Positions 9,151 through 17,734 of a stretch of 64,000 nt of DNA are shown here, in pieces. The number at the start of each line of letters is the position of its first letter. The first letter of the stretch is position 1. This stretch comes from Clostridia bacterium (lineage in GTDB: Bacteria; Bacillota; Clostridia; Christensenellales; Borkfalkiaceae): contig JAFQMD010000012.1 in the NCBI GenBank assembly GCA_017396365.1, positions 1 through 64,000 of the forward strand. The letters are read 5' to 3'. Under the pieces are notes generated by a model. That model saw nothing but the letters and a program-made list of their open reading frames with translations, was not told the DNA's origin and made no database searches. A program made the translations under genes and the position numbers.

Positions 9151-11205
9151 ATGTTTTTTGACGAAATTATTCACGGCACACAGTATTACCGTTCTCCCAC
9201 TCCGTTACCTGCGGAATGGGAAGACGATTTGAAAGCAATGGGTGAATTTAATTTAGACGTTATACAAATTAGAATAAATTGGCGACAAAACGAGAGAAAA
9301 GAGGGCGAATACGACTTTTCAGACGTTGATAAGTTGTTGACTCTTGCTGAGAAGCACGATAAAAAAGTCGTTATAAAATTTCTCTTAGAATGCGCTCCGC
9401 AATACGTTTTCGATAAACTTGGCGGGGTTAGAATAGGTCCTAGAGGCGAGCAAATTAGAGGCGGTTATCACGGCGCGTTTTACGGTGGATGGAAACCTTG
9501 TTTTACAAATCCTAAAGTTAAAGAGGCTGCAAAGCGTTTCGTTAGCAAGGTTGCAGAAAGGTATTATAAAAATCAACGCATAATTTTATGGAACGTATGG
9601 AACGAGCCTAGAAATAAGCCGTTTGAAGACTGTTTTTGCGAACATTGCAGAAAGGGATTCGGCGATTATTTAAAAAACAAATTCGGTACGGTAGAAAAAC
9701 TTAACGAGTTTTACGGCGCGACGGAAGAGAGTTTTGAAAAGGTCAATTTGCCGTCAACTCCACACGGATACTGGGATACCTTTGAGTTTAAAAAATATAA
9801 GGGTGGAGAGGGAATATACGAAAATTTACGCTTTGTGTACGACGAAATTCGTAAATTTGATAAGGAAAGACCTATTATGTCGCACGTTGGGTATACTAGC
9901 GCTTTTCAATTTACTCTCGACGACGTTTGTGACGATTTTACAGCCTCAAAGGCAGTGGATTTTTGGGGCACTTCAATTCCTTGCGATACGACTATGGAAA
10001 CCCCTGAGGCAAGGCTTGATTTTCAAATGTTAAACGACTTTTTAAGGTCGGTTGACGAAAATTATTTCTTGCACGAAATTTACCCCGGTCTTGGGATGTT
10101 TATGAAATACGACACTCCGTTTGATATGCGTTTTAAACTTTATTCTGCAATTTCAGCGGGCGCAAAAGGCTTGATGTATTGGCAGTACCGCGCGGAAAGA
10201 GTAGGATATGAAAGCGACTGTTCGGGCATTATGAAAATGAACGGAAAGCCGAGAGACGTTGCTTACGAAGTAAAAGACGTTGGCGGAATGCTTAAGCAAA
10301 ACAAGAATTTGTTTGCGGATAGTTATGCAAAGCGCGCCGATGTTGCTATCGTGTTTGATTTCGACTGTTTACTGCTTTCGGAGATTGAAGACTGTTGCGG
10401 TCCTGATTACGAATTTAAACTTTGGAATCCTCATTATTATTATAGAAACGCTCACGCAGGTATGTATAGACTGCTAAGAGAAGCAAACTATTCGGTAGAT
10501 TACGTAGGCGTGAGAGATTATAAAAAGTTTGACGGATATAAGGTTTTGTATTTGCCTTATTATACAATGATAAAACCCGAGGTTGGCGAGGCGTTAAAGT
10601 CTTTCATAGAAAATGGCGGAACAGTTATAGCCGACGAGGGGTTCGGTATGCGTACAGTAAATACTTGGATGCAACCTTACGACATAGATTTTAAACCCGT
10701 GATAAATGCAAGTATGGACCACCGCATATACTCTAGCGGTCAAACGGTAGGGTATAAGGGGTTATCCGCTAAGGTTTGTCCTATAAAGACTAATTACGGG
10801 GTTGAAAACGCAGAGGTTTTAGCAAGTTTTGATGATGGAAAACCAGCCTTTTTTAAGGTTAAATACGGAAAAGGTCAATTCTATCTTTCAGGTTTTTCGA
10901 TAGGTTACGGATATTATACCGATAGAAATACTGCTTACGTAAAAATAATTGAAGACGCCCTTAATTTAGCAGGCGTGTCAAAATGCCCTTACGCAGACGT
11001 TAAAAACGGATTGTATGAAAAAAGCCTTTGCTCTAAAGAGGGTGAAATGATATTCCTGTTTAACGCTACGGATACCGAAAAGACGGTACGGATAGAAGAA
11101 CAGGGATATTTGGTTGACGGCGTTGGAAAATTTGAAAACGGAATATTGACGATTCCATCACGAGCAACGACTATTTTCGTGGTAAAAATTGACGAAAAGA
11201 AATAG
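9151..11205 (+). CDS. Beta-galactosidase, GH42 family
   Basis: A 684-aa cytoplasmic enzyme with no signal peptide. An upstream ATG at 9085 lies in the hairpin and lacks a ribosome site, while the ATG at 9151 follows AAAAGGAG closely. The N-terminal TIM barrel carries WNEP with the likely acid/base Glu152, and HEIYPGLG with the likely nucleophile Glu309. CEHC at about residue 164 is part of a cysteine group seen in GH42 zinc sites. A beta-galactosidase trimerisation-like domain follows (GGTVIADEG, VGYKGL...), then a small beta C-terminal domain. The family hydrolyses terminal beta-galactosides, usually on oligosaccharides already imported. The neighbouring ABC importer and dehydrogenase fit that role. 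The exact substrate is unknown. Confidence 0.85.
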   Translation: MFFDEIIHGTQYYRSPTPLPAEWEDDLKAMGEFNLDVIQIRINWRQNERKEGEYDFSDVDKLLTLAEKHDKKVVIKFLLECAPQYVFDKLGGVRIGPRGEQIRGGYHGAFYGGWKPCFTNPKVKEAAKRFVSKVAERYYKNQRIILWNVWNEPRNKPFEDCFCEHCRKGFGDYLKNKFGTVEKLNEFYGATEESFEKVNLPSTPHGYWDTFEFKKYKGGEGIYENLRFVYDEIRKFDKERPIMSHVGYTSAFQFTLDDVCDDFTASKAVDFWGTSIPCDTTMETPEARLDFQMLNDFLRSVDENYFLHEIYPGLGMFMKYDTPFDMRFKLYSAISAGAKGLMYWQYRAERVGYESDCSGIMKMNGKPRDVAYEVKDVGGMLKQNKNLFADSYAKRADVAIVFDFDCLLLSEIEDCCGPDYEFKLWNPHYYYRNAHAGMYRLLREANYSVDYVGVRDYKKFDGYKVLYLPYYTMIKPEVGEALKSFIENGGTVIADEGFGMRTVNTWMQPYDIDFKPVINASMDHRIYSSGQTVGYKGLSAKVCPIKTNYGVENAEVLASFDDGKPAFFKVKYGKGQFYLSGFSIGYGYYTDRNTAYVKIIEDALNLAGVSKCPYADVKNGLYEKSLCSKEGEMIFLFNATDTEKTVRIEEQGYLVDGVGKFENGILTIPSRATTIFVVKIDEKK

Positions 11206-11215
11206 GAGAACGAAA

Positions 11216-12496
11216 ATGAATAGAAAAATTGTAACAGTATCAATAATAGGTCTTGGCGGTCGAGGCGGTGAAGCTTACGGAAGATATATGGCGCTTTTAA
11301 AGGACAAGTTTAGAATTACGCATATTTGCGATATTAATCATACGAGGCTAGACAAGTATGGTAAGATTTTTGAAGTTCCCGAAGACAACCGTTTTGATGA
11401 CGAAGATAAGTTTTTTGAAAAGAAGTGGAGCGAAGTGCTCTTTATCGCAACGCAAGACAGAATGCACGTTCGCATGGCTAAAAAAGCGCTTGAACTCGGA
11501 TACGACATAGTTTTAGAAAAGCCTATATCGGACAGCGTTGAAGAGTTGCAAGAACTTACCAAACTCGCTCACGAAAAGAATAGAAAAGTAATCGTTTGTC
11601 ACGTTCTTCGCTATACTGTATTTATGAAGAAGCTCAAGGAACTGTTAAATGCGGGCGAAATAGGGCAACTCGTTTCTATCGACCAAACCGAAAACGTAGT
11701 TTATTGGCACGAGGCGCACAGTTACGTAAGAGGAAACTGGAGAAATACCGAGATTGCCGCTCCTATGATTATGGCAAAATGCTGTCACGACTTAGACCTT
11801 ATTCAAGATTTCGTAGGCAGTAGATGTAAATCGGTTGCGTCTATGGGTAATTTGTTCTATTTTAAACCCGAAAATAAACCTGAAGGCTCGGCTGATAGAT
11901 GCGTGAACTGTAAATTTGTAAACACTTGCCCTTATAGCGCGAAGAGAATTTACGTTGAAATGTGGCATAACGTTGGAAGACCTGAAAATACTTTCCCGTT
12001 CAATTTAATAACCGACGTTTGTCCTCTTACAGAAGATGCGTTAATGCAAGCCATCAAGGAAGGGCCTTACGGAAGATGCGTATTTGCTTGCGATAATAAC
12101 GTAGTTGACAATCAAACGGTTATTATGCAGTTTGAAAACGGCGTTACGGCAACATTAAAAATGGAAGCGTTCGTAAAGCAAGGCGGAAGAGATATTAGGT
12201 TCTTTGGAACTGAAGGTGAACTCGTATTAAACGAGACTGAAGGTACGATTACTCTTAAAAAGTATTTTGACAAGGATACCGTTTGGAAGTTGACTGATTT
12301 AACCGACGACTTAGAAGGTCACGGTGGTGGAGATCATAGACTTATAGAATATGTTTACGAGGTTATGACTAACGAAAGCGAGATTCTTACTACTTCAATA
12401 GATAATTCGGTAGAAAGCCATTACATGGCGCTCGCCGCTGAAGAGTCGAGAATAAACGGAGGAAAACTTGTTGAACTTGAAAAGTTTAGGAAATAA
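11216..12496 (+). CDS. Gfo/Idh/MocA family NAD(P)-dependent oxidoreductase
   Basis: A 427-aa protein starting at 11216, behind TAGGAG; an earlier in-frame start at 11189 would overlap the GH42 gene. The Rossmann motif GLGGRG is at residues 12-17, followed by ICDIN as the nucleotide-binding acid and EKPIS in the family's usual place. The C-terminal domain has the expected beta sheet. An unusual insert carries CVNC at 229-232, CPYS from 238, a CPLT and a GRCVFAC, which looks like a metal site. Members oxidise or epimerise sugars, often freeing modified sugar residues. Being next to the GH42 enzyme suggests work on a galactoside or its product, but the substrate is not readable. Confidence 0.85.
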   Translation: MNRKIVTVSIIGLGGRGGEAYGRYMALLKDKFRITHICDINHTRLDKYGKIFEVPEDNRFDDEDKFFEKKWSEVLFIATQDRMHVRMAKKALELGYDIVLEKPISDSVEELQELTKLAHEKNRKVIVCHVLRYTVFMKKLKELLNAGEIGQLVSIDQTENVVYWHEAHSYVRGNWRNTEIAAPMIMAKCCHDLDLIQDFVGSRCKSVASMGNLFYFKPENKPEGSADRCVNCKFVNTCPYSAKRIYVEMWHNVGRPENTFPFNLITDVCPLTEDALMQAIKEGPYGRCVFACDNNVVDNQTVIMQFENGVTATLKMEAFVKQGGRDIRFFGTEGELVLNETEGTITLKKYFDKDTVWKLTDLTDDLEGHGGGDHRLIEYVYEVMTNESEILTTSIDNSVESHYMALAAEESRINGGKLVELEKFRK

Positions 12497-12515
12497 CTTT
12501 ATAAAGGAGGAAAAG

Positions 12516-14426
12516 ATGAGAAAAAAGATTTTAAGTTTTGCTTTGGCGCTAATGCTTGCAATGAGTATGGGGTGCGGAGGAGAAAGTGGGCCGACTTCTG
12601 AAAAAACTCCTACGGCAAAAGGTGAAAATCCTTCTCAAGACTTGTATGAGGCAACGGTAAACTCACTTGTTGCAACTGATGCGCTCGGCAGAAGTTTTGG
12701 CGAGGCGGACGTTTACAATAGCGATAAAGACGTAGGTGTATTTTATAGCGTTTGGCATAGCGACCACGTTGGGGATAACGGAATTATAGATATTACCGAT
12801 ATGATAGAAAACAATCCCGACGATTTGTGGGACGTTACCGTAAATACTAACTTTGCCCATTACTGGGGTGAACCTTTATACGGCTACTACGCATCCGACG
12901 ATCCGTGGGTAATTGAAAGACACCTCGAACTTTTCACGATGTCGGGTATAGACTATCTTGCGTTGGACCTTACCAATATCAGCTATTACGAAAGAAACTG
13001 TACGGCTCTTTTCGATAAGATTTTAGAGTTGCAGGCGCAGGGGTGGAATCCGCCGAAGGTTATGGGGCTTTTCTCGGGTTGTCCGTATAGAGGACAGGTT
13101 GATTTAGATAAGTTAAACGGCTTTTTCAACGTTTTTTATAAAAATTCTAAATACGATAGCGTTTGGTATAGAAAGGGAACGAAAAACAAACCGCTTATCG
13201 CAATAGATATGGCAAAAGAATATAACGAATTAAGTTTTGAAATTCAAAATTACTTCTGTTTTAGAAATCTTATGTGGCCGTGGTCTGAATTCGGTACTGA
13301 CGAGTATAGAGATATGGCTTGGATGGACTGGTGTAAAGAGCAACAAATTTTTGACGTTGAAAATTTAGGTATGATGAGCGTTTCGGTTGCTCAGCATTCT
13401 GATAACGTAGATCCGAGAATGAGCAATTCGGTTGATCCTACTTTAAAATCGCTCAAGTATAACTATAACCGCGGTAGAGGTTGGACTTATTACGAGGACG
13501 AGTATTCGGCAGATTACGACAACTACTGTAACGTATACGGAACGAATAATATCGAACTTGCACACCAAGGAACGAACTTACAGTACTGTTGGGATAACGC
13601 GCATGAAAGCCGTGATTTACTTTCCGAAGTTCTCGTAACAGGTTGGAACGAGTGGATTGCATTTAAAACCGACTACGGTGACGGGAAATCGGCGTTCGTA
13701 GACCTTTGCGATATGGAATTTTCAAGAGATATGGAAATGATGAAGGGTGGCTACGGCGACAACTTCTATTTGCAAAATATGCTCAATACGAGAAAGTTTA
13801 AAAACGTAAAGGAAACGACTTATAGGGCAAGTAAAACGTCACCAAAAACTCTTTTAGACGTTTGGGACGGCGCAAGAAATTATCTTGATATCGTAGGCGA
13901 CGCCTTAGAAAGAGACTGGTACGACGCTACGAGAAAGGAAAGCAACCGCTTAAAGAACAATACTAACCGTAACGATATCGTAAAGACTGAAATTACCGAC
14001 GACGGCGAATATCTTTACATTAAAGTTACGACAAAAGACGATATTATCGTAGACGAATCAATGTTTAACAACCTCAATATTTTACTTTCCGTTCAAGGTC
14101 AAAGCGGAAATAAGTGGGAGGGTTATAACTATATAGTAAATAGAATCCCAACTGTGATTGGAGGTAACCTTACCGCTATTGAAAAGGTTTCCGCAAACGG
14201 AAAATTTGAATGGACTAAAGCGGCAGACTGTCAAAGCGTATTAACAGGAAAGACCTTTGCCGTAAAGATAGCCCTTTCCGATTTGGGAATAAGCGGTGGT
14301 GAATTTACTATCGACTTTAAGGTTGCCGACGGCATTTCAGAGCAAGGAAATATAATCAATTATTATATTGACGGTGACTGCGCGCCTATCGGCAGACTTA
14401 ATTATAGATACAATTCAGGAAAATAA
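12516..14426 (+). CDS. GH99/GH71-like lipoprotein glycosidase
   Basis: A 636-aa protein starting at the ATG 12516 behind AAAGGAGG. The signal ends in a lipobox with lipidated Cys20 (LAMSMGC). Residues about 65-430 form a TIM-barrel-like region beginning VGVFYSVWHSDH. It ends with GWNEW at 376-380, where Glu379 sits like the acidic residue of GH99/WbsX-type proteins. The last 180 residues are beta-rich and resemble a CBM9-type or domon-type sugar-binding domain. GH99 enzymes cut within mannose-containing chains, but this relative could have another substrate. It is tethered outside the membrane next to the sugar-binding lipoprotein, so it likely trims glycans just before uptake. Confidence 0.65.
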   Translation: MRKKILSFALALMLAMSMGCGGESGPTSEKTPTAKGENPSQDLYEATVNSLVATDALGRSFGEADVYNSDKDVGVFYSVWHSDHVGDNGIIDITDMIENNPDDLWDVTVNTNFAHYWGEPLYGYYASDDPWVIERHLELFTMSGIDYLALDLTNISYYERNCTALFDKILELQAQGWNPPKVMGLFSGCPYRGQVDLDKLNGFFNVFYKNSKYDSVWYRKGTKNKPLIAIDMAKEYNELSFEIQNYFCFRNLMWPWSEFGTDEYRDMAWMDWCKEQQIFDVENLGMMSVSVAQHSDNVDPRMSNSVDPTLKSLKYNYNRGRGWTYYEDEYSADYDNYCNVYGTNNIELAHQGTNLQYCWDNAHESRDLLSEVLVTGWNEWIAFKTDYGDGKSAFVDLCDMEFSRDMEMMKGGYGDNFYLQNMLNTRKFKNVKETTYRASKTSPKTLLDVWDGARNYLDIVGDALERDWYDATRKESNRLKNNTNRNDIVKTEITDDGEYLYIKVTTKDDIIVDESMFNNLNILLSVQGQSGNKWEGYNYIVNRIPTVIGGNLTAIEKVSANGKFEWTKAADCQSVLTGKTFAVKIALSDLGISGGEFTIDFKVADGISEQGNIINYYIDGDCAPIGRLNYRYNSGK

Positions 14427-14448
14427 ATAAAAAAGGAGAAAATGATCA

Positions 14449-15909
14449 ATGAAATGCATTAAAAAGTGTTTAGCAGTCGTTTTAACGGTAGTTACTTGTT
14501 TTGCTTTATCGATTTCTTTCGGGTGTGGCGAAGGAAAGAGCGAAGGACACCTTGACGGAAAGTATAATTTAGAAATTGCCGTTCAAAACGAAAACGGAGA
14601 AATTAAGATGATGGAAATATGGAAGGAGGCTTATGAAGAAAAGCATCCTGAAGTAAATATCATCATCAACAATTTCGGTAACGACGATATCGTTGGCTAC
14701 ATGCAAAAAAAGGCAATGAATCAAAACTCGCTTCCTCACTTGGTATGGCTTCCGGACGACTTTGGTCATACCTTTACCGATCCTACTAAAGGGTATTTTA
14801 TCGACCTTCGTGAGATGTACGAAAAGAGCGCGGACACCGATTATAGCCTTTATTACGAGTCAATGTTACACGCGGCGTCAAACGTAGGAGAATTCCGTCC
14901 TACGACTTCGTATAGCGGTAGTTTTTCGGGCGAAAAGAGCGACGATGCAAAATACGGCATTTACTTTGCGCCAAGAGATTACAACCAAATAGCAATCGTT
15001 TACAACAAAAAGGCATTTAACGACTTAAAGACTTTCTACGGTTTTGATATTGCAAACTACTATAATCCTGAAAGTCCCGAAACTTGGAATATGGAAAAAT
15101 TTGCTTTGCTTATTAAAGACCTTAACGACCAAATTAAGTCTATGGGACCCACTTATGCGTCTTATAAAGCAATCCGTATGAATATGACTTGGGAAGCTGT
15201 TTATACTACTTTCGTAGATGCTTTAGGTGGTGACGGATTGATAAACGATGGAGAAATCAATTTAGGAAGTCAAAAAAATAGAGCGGTATACGATTATTTG
15301 TGGAGCAACTTCTTTAACGAACCAAATAAGTTCGATATCAACGACAATTTCAGCAAAGGAACAACATATCTTACGATTGTTTCCCGTCCTTTACTTTTAA
15401 GTTATCTTCCTTATCTTCGCGACAAAAATAGCGGAAAGATTATGATGGACTTTATTCCTTTCCCCGCTGAAAGAGTTGCAGCAGGTACTTCGGGCTACGG
15501 TATTACTAAAAAGCACGCAAACGAAACTCAAACAGCAAACGGCGTTACCAAAACGAATAAAGAAATCGCTTGGGATTTCCTTAAGTTTATTCTTTCCGAG
15601 GAAGGTCAAAACCTCGGTGGTAAAGAAGGCTTTATACAGCCTATTTTGAAATCGTTAAAGGATACGGGCGAGTGGAGAAATGCCTTTGACCCCGCTATGA
15701 ACCACGACGCTTGGTTTAACGGTGACGAACTTAGACTTACGACTTACAACTATTTTGATGCGTCGATGAGAACGGCTCTCCGTGCGCAGACTAGCGCGTT
15801 CTTCATTAATCTTACTAACGTTGAAAACGGCGCTCCTGCTAATAGAGATAATTTAATTGCTACTTACACGGCAAACCTTGAAGCAGTAAAGAAGGGGGCA
15901 ATCCTTTAA
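14449..15909 (+). CDS. ABC transporter sugar-binding lipoprotein
   Basis: A 486-aa family 1 extracellular solute-binding protein. The lipobox ISFGC puts the lipid on Cys26. The typical pattern follows: YNLEIAVQNENGE, an EKHPEVNI-like segment, then a MalE-like two-lobe fold with WDFLKFILSEEGQ near the end. It binds an oligosaccharide and hands it to the two permeases that follow. The next gene's ATG overlaps this stop (TAATG), which indicates translational coupling. The ligand is unknown; the context suggests galactose- or mannose-containing oligosaccharides. Confidence 0.9.
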   Translation: MKCIKKCLAVVLTVVTCFALSISFGCGEGKSEGHLDGKYNLEIAVQNENGEIKMMEIWKEAYEEKHPEVNIIINNFGNDDIVGYMQKKAMNQNSLPHLVWLPDDFGHTFTDPTKGYFIDLREMYEKSADTDYSLYYESMLHAASNVGEFRPTTSYSGSFSGEKSDDAKYGIYFAPRDYNQIAIVYNKKAFNDLKTFYGFDIANYYNPESPETWNMEKFALLIKDLNDQIKSMGPTYASYKAIRMNMTWEAVYTTFVDALGGDGLINDGEINLGSQKNRAVYDYLWSNFFNEPNKFDINDNFSKGTTYLTIVSRPLLLSYLPYLRDKNSGKIMMDFIPFPAERVAAGTSGYGITKKHANETQTANGVTKTNKEIAWDFLKFILSEEGQNLGGKEGFIQPILKSLKDTGEWRNAFDPAMNHDAWFNGDELRLTTYNYFDASMRTALRAQTSAFFINLTNVENGAPANRDNLIATYTANLEAVKKGAIL

Positions 15910-16823
15910 TGTCTAGTAATTTACGAACCGCATGGTATCGTAGGCTATGGAAAGATTACGGGAATATATTATATTGTCTTCCCGTAATCTTGGGTATTTT
16001 AATATTTACCCTTATTCCTATGATATATTCGCTAATTTATGCTTTTTGCGATTATAACTTTTACTTTGCAGACAATCAGTTTTCAAACTTTGGATTTCAG
16101 CAGTTTAAAAAGATTTTTGGTACTGATTTGCAAAAGACCATGCATTCCTTTTATATAACCTTTAGGTATGCAATCGCAACAATTGCGATAGGTATGATAG
16201 GGTCTTATATCGTTGCCCTTTTCCTCAATCAAAAGACGAAAGGTGTTGACGCTTTCCGTGTAATTTATTATCTTCCGTGTTTAATTCCTGCGGTTGCAGG
16301 CTCGTTACTTTGGAAGAATATAACCGATACTTACGGCTTATTTAATAACTATTTGATGAGCCTCGGCTTAGAGCCGTACGCCTTCTATACTAAAGGTGAA
16401 ACGGTATTCCCAACGATATTGATGTTAAGCGTTTGGGGTTGGCCGGGAAGTATGATAATGTGGCTTGCTCAAATGAAAAACGTACCTGCCGAAATGTACG
16501 AGTCGGCAGAACTAGACGGCGCGGGGTATTTAACTAAAACCTTTAAAATTACGATACCTATGACGACGTCTATGATTTTCTATCAACTTATAATGAGCGT
16601 TATAAACGCGCTTCAAGTGTTTGCTGGTTTCTATCCGTTAATGAACGGACAAAACGAAAGCGAATTAGACTTTATAGTAGTTCGTATATACAAAGCGGCG
16701 TTTGTAAACTATCAAATAAGTTACGCGGCGGCTTTGTCGTGGGTATTGTTTGTAGTAATCGGTTTACTTACGATAGGAATCTTTAAAACGAGCAAATGGG
16801 TTTACTATGGGGAGGAGGCGTAA
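15909..16823 (+). CDS. ABC sugar transporter permease (LplB/UgpA type)
   Basis: A 304-aa protein with six hydrophobic segments. The first is ILYCLPVILGILIFTLIP and the EAA loop reads ESAELDGAGYLTKTFKITIP. This is the first of two membrane subunits for the preceding binding protein. No ATPase gene is present, so the pair probably uses a shared MsmK/UgpC-like ATPase encoded elsewhere, as is common in Firmicutes. The start overlaps the previous stop by one base. Confidence 0.92.
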   Translation: MSSNLRTAWYRRLWKDYGNILYCLPVILGILIFTLIPMIYSLIYAFCDYNFYFADNQFSNFGFQQFKKIFGTDLQKTMHSFYITFRYAIATIAIGMIGSYIVALFLNQKTKGVDAFRVIYYLPCLIPAVAGSLLWKNITDTYGLFNNYLMSLGLEPYAFYTKGETVFPTILMLSVWGWPGSMIMWLAQMKNVPAEMYESAELDGAGYLTKTFKITIPMTTSMIFYQLIMSVINALQVFAGFYPLMNGQNESELDFIVVRIYKAAFVNYQISYAAALSWVLFVVIGLLTIGIFKTSKWVYYGEEA

Positions 16824-16824
16824 T

Positions 16825-17697
16825 ATGACTGATAGCGCAGTTCTTTCTCATAAAAAAATAGTTGTTAAAAAGAGAGCTTTTTTGGCTTTTAAATACTTTA
16901 TGCTAGTTATACTAGGGGTGTTTTTCGTTTTCCCGTTCGTATATTTGTTTACGTCGTCTTTGATGACTGACGAACAAATTTTAAACACGACTTCAATAAT
17001 ACCTAAAGTAATTAGTTTCGAGTCGTACAAAACTCTTTTTGAGCATTCTGAACTTTTAGTTTACGTAAAAAACACCTTAATCGTATGCGTCCTTAACATA
17101 TCGGGCGTTTGCATTATGTCGTCCTTGACGGCTTTTGGTCTATGTAAAGTAAAATTTAAAGGACAAGACGTTGTCTTTACTTTAATTTTAGCGACGTTAC
17201 TTCTTCCGGGAACGGTTACGGGTGTTCCGCTTTTTACCATCTATGCAAAACTTAATATGACGGGAACGTTATTACCTTTATGGGTGCCTATATGGTTTGG
17301 CGGTGGCGCAACTAACATATTTTTAATAAGACAGTTTATGAGGGGTATTCCCAAATCTTATTCGGAAGCGGCTATAATTGACGGCGCTACTTCACTCAAA
17401 ATTTATGCGTCGATAGTAATGCCTCTCGTTAAACCTATCATTATTTACCTTGCCGTAACTAACTTTATCGGGCTTTGGAACGATTTCCAAACTCCGCTTA
17501 TGTTCGTCGGCGATAATCCAAAGAAATACACATTGTCGCTTGCTTTATACCAAGAATTTGCAAGAGAGGGAACGACCTATTTCCCTAACGTACAAATGGC
17601 GTTAGGCGTAATTATGGCGATACCGTGTATTATACTCTTCGCACTTTTCCAAAAACAACTTATGGAAGGTGTTTCGGCAGTAGGAATAAAAGGATAA
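16825..17697 (+). CDS. ABC sugar transporter permease (AraQ/UgpE type)
   Basis: A 290-aa protein starting at the ATG 16825. The ATG at 16807 overlaps the upstream gene and lies before GGAGGAGG, which is the ribosome site for 16825. It has six membrane segments, with the EAA loop SEAAIIDGATSLKIYASIVMP. It ends QLMEGVSAVGIKG, the usual tail of this family. It pairs with the permease before it. Confidence 0.92.
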   Translation: MTDSAVLSHKKIVVKKRAFLAFKYFMLVILGVFFVFPFVYLFTSSLMTDEQILNTTSIIPKVISFESYKTLFEHSELLVYVKNTLIVCVLNISGVCIMSSLTAFGLCKVKFKGQDVVFTLILATLLLPGTVTGVPLFTIYAKLNMTGTLLPLWVPIWFGGGATNIFLIRQFMRGIPKSYSEAAIIDGATSLKIYASIVMPLVKPIIIYLAVTNFIGLWNDFQTPLMFVGDNPKKYTLSLALYQEFAREGTTYFPNVQMALGVIMAIPCIILFALFQKQLMEGVSAVGIKG

Positions 17698-17734
17698 TAG
17701 GCAAATTTGCCAAAAAAATATAAGGAGAACTATG

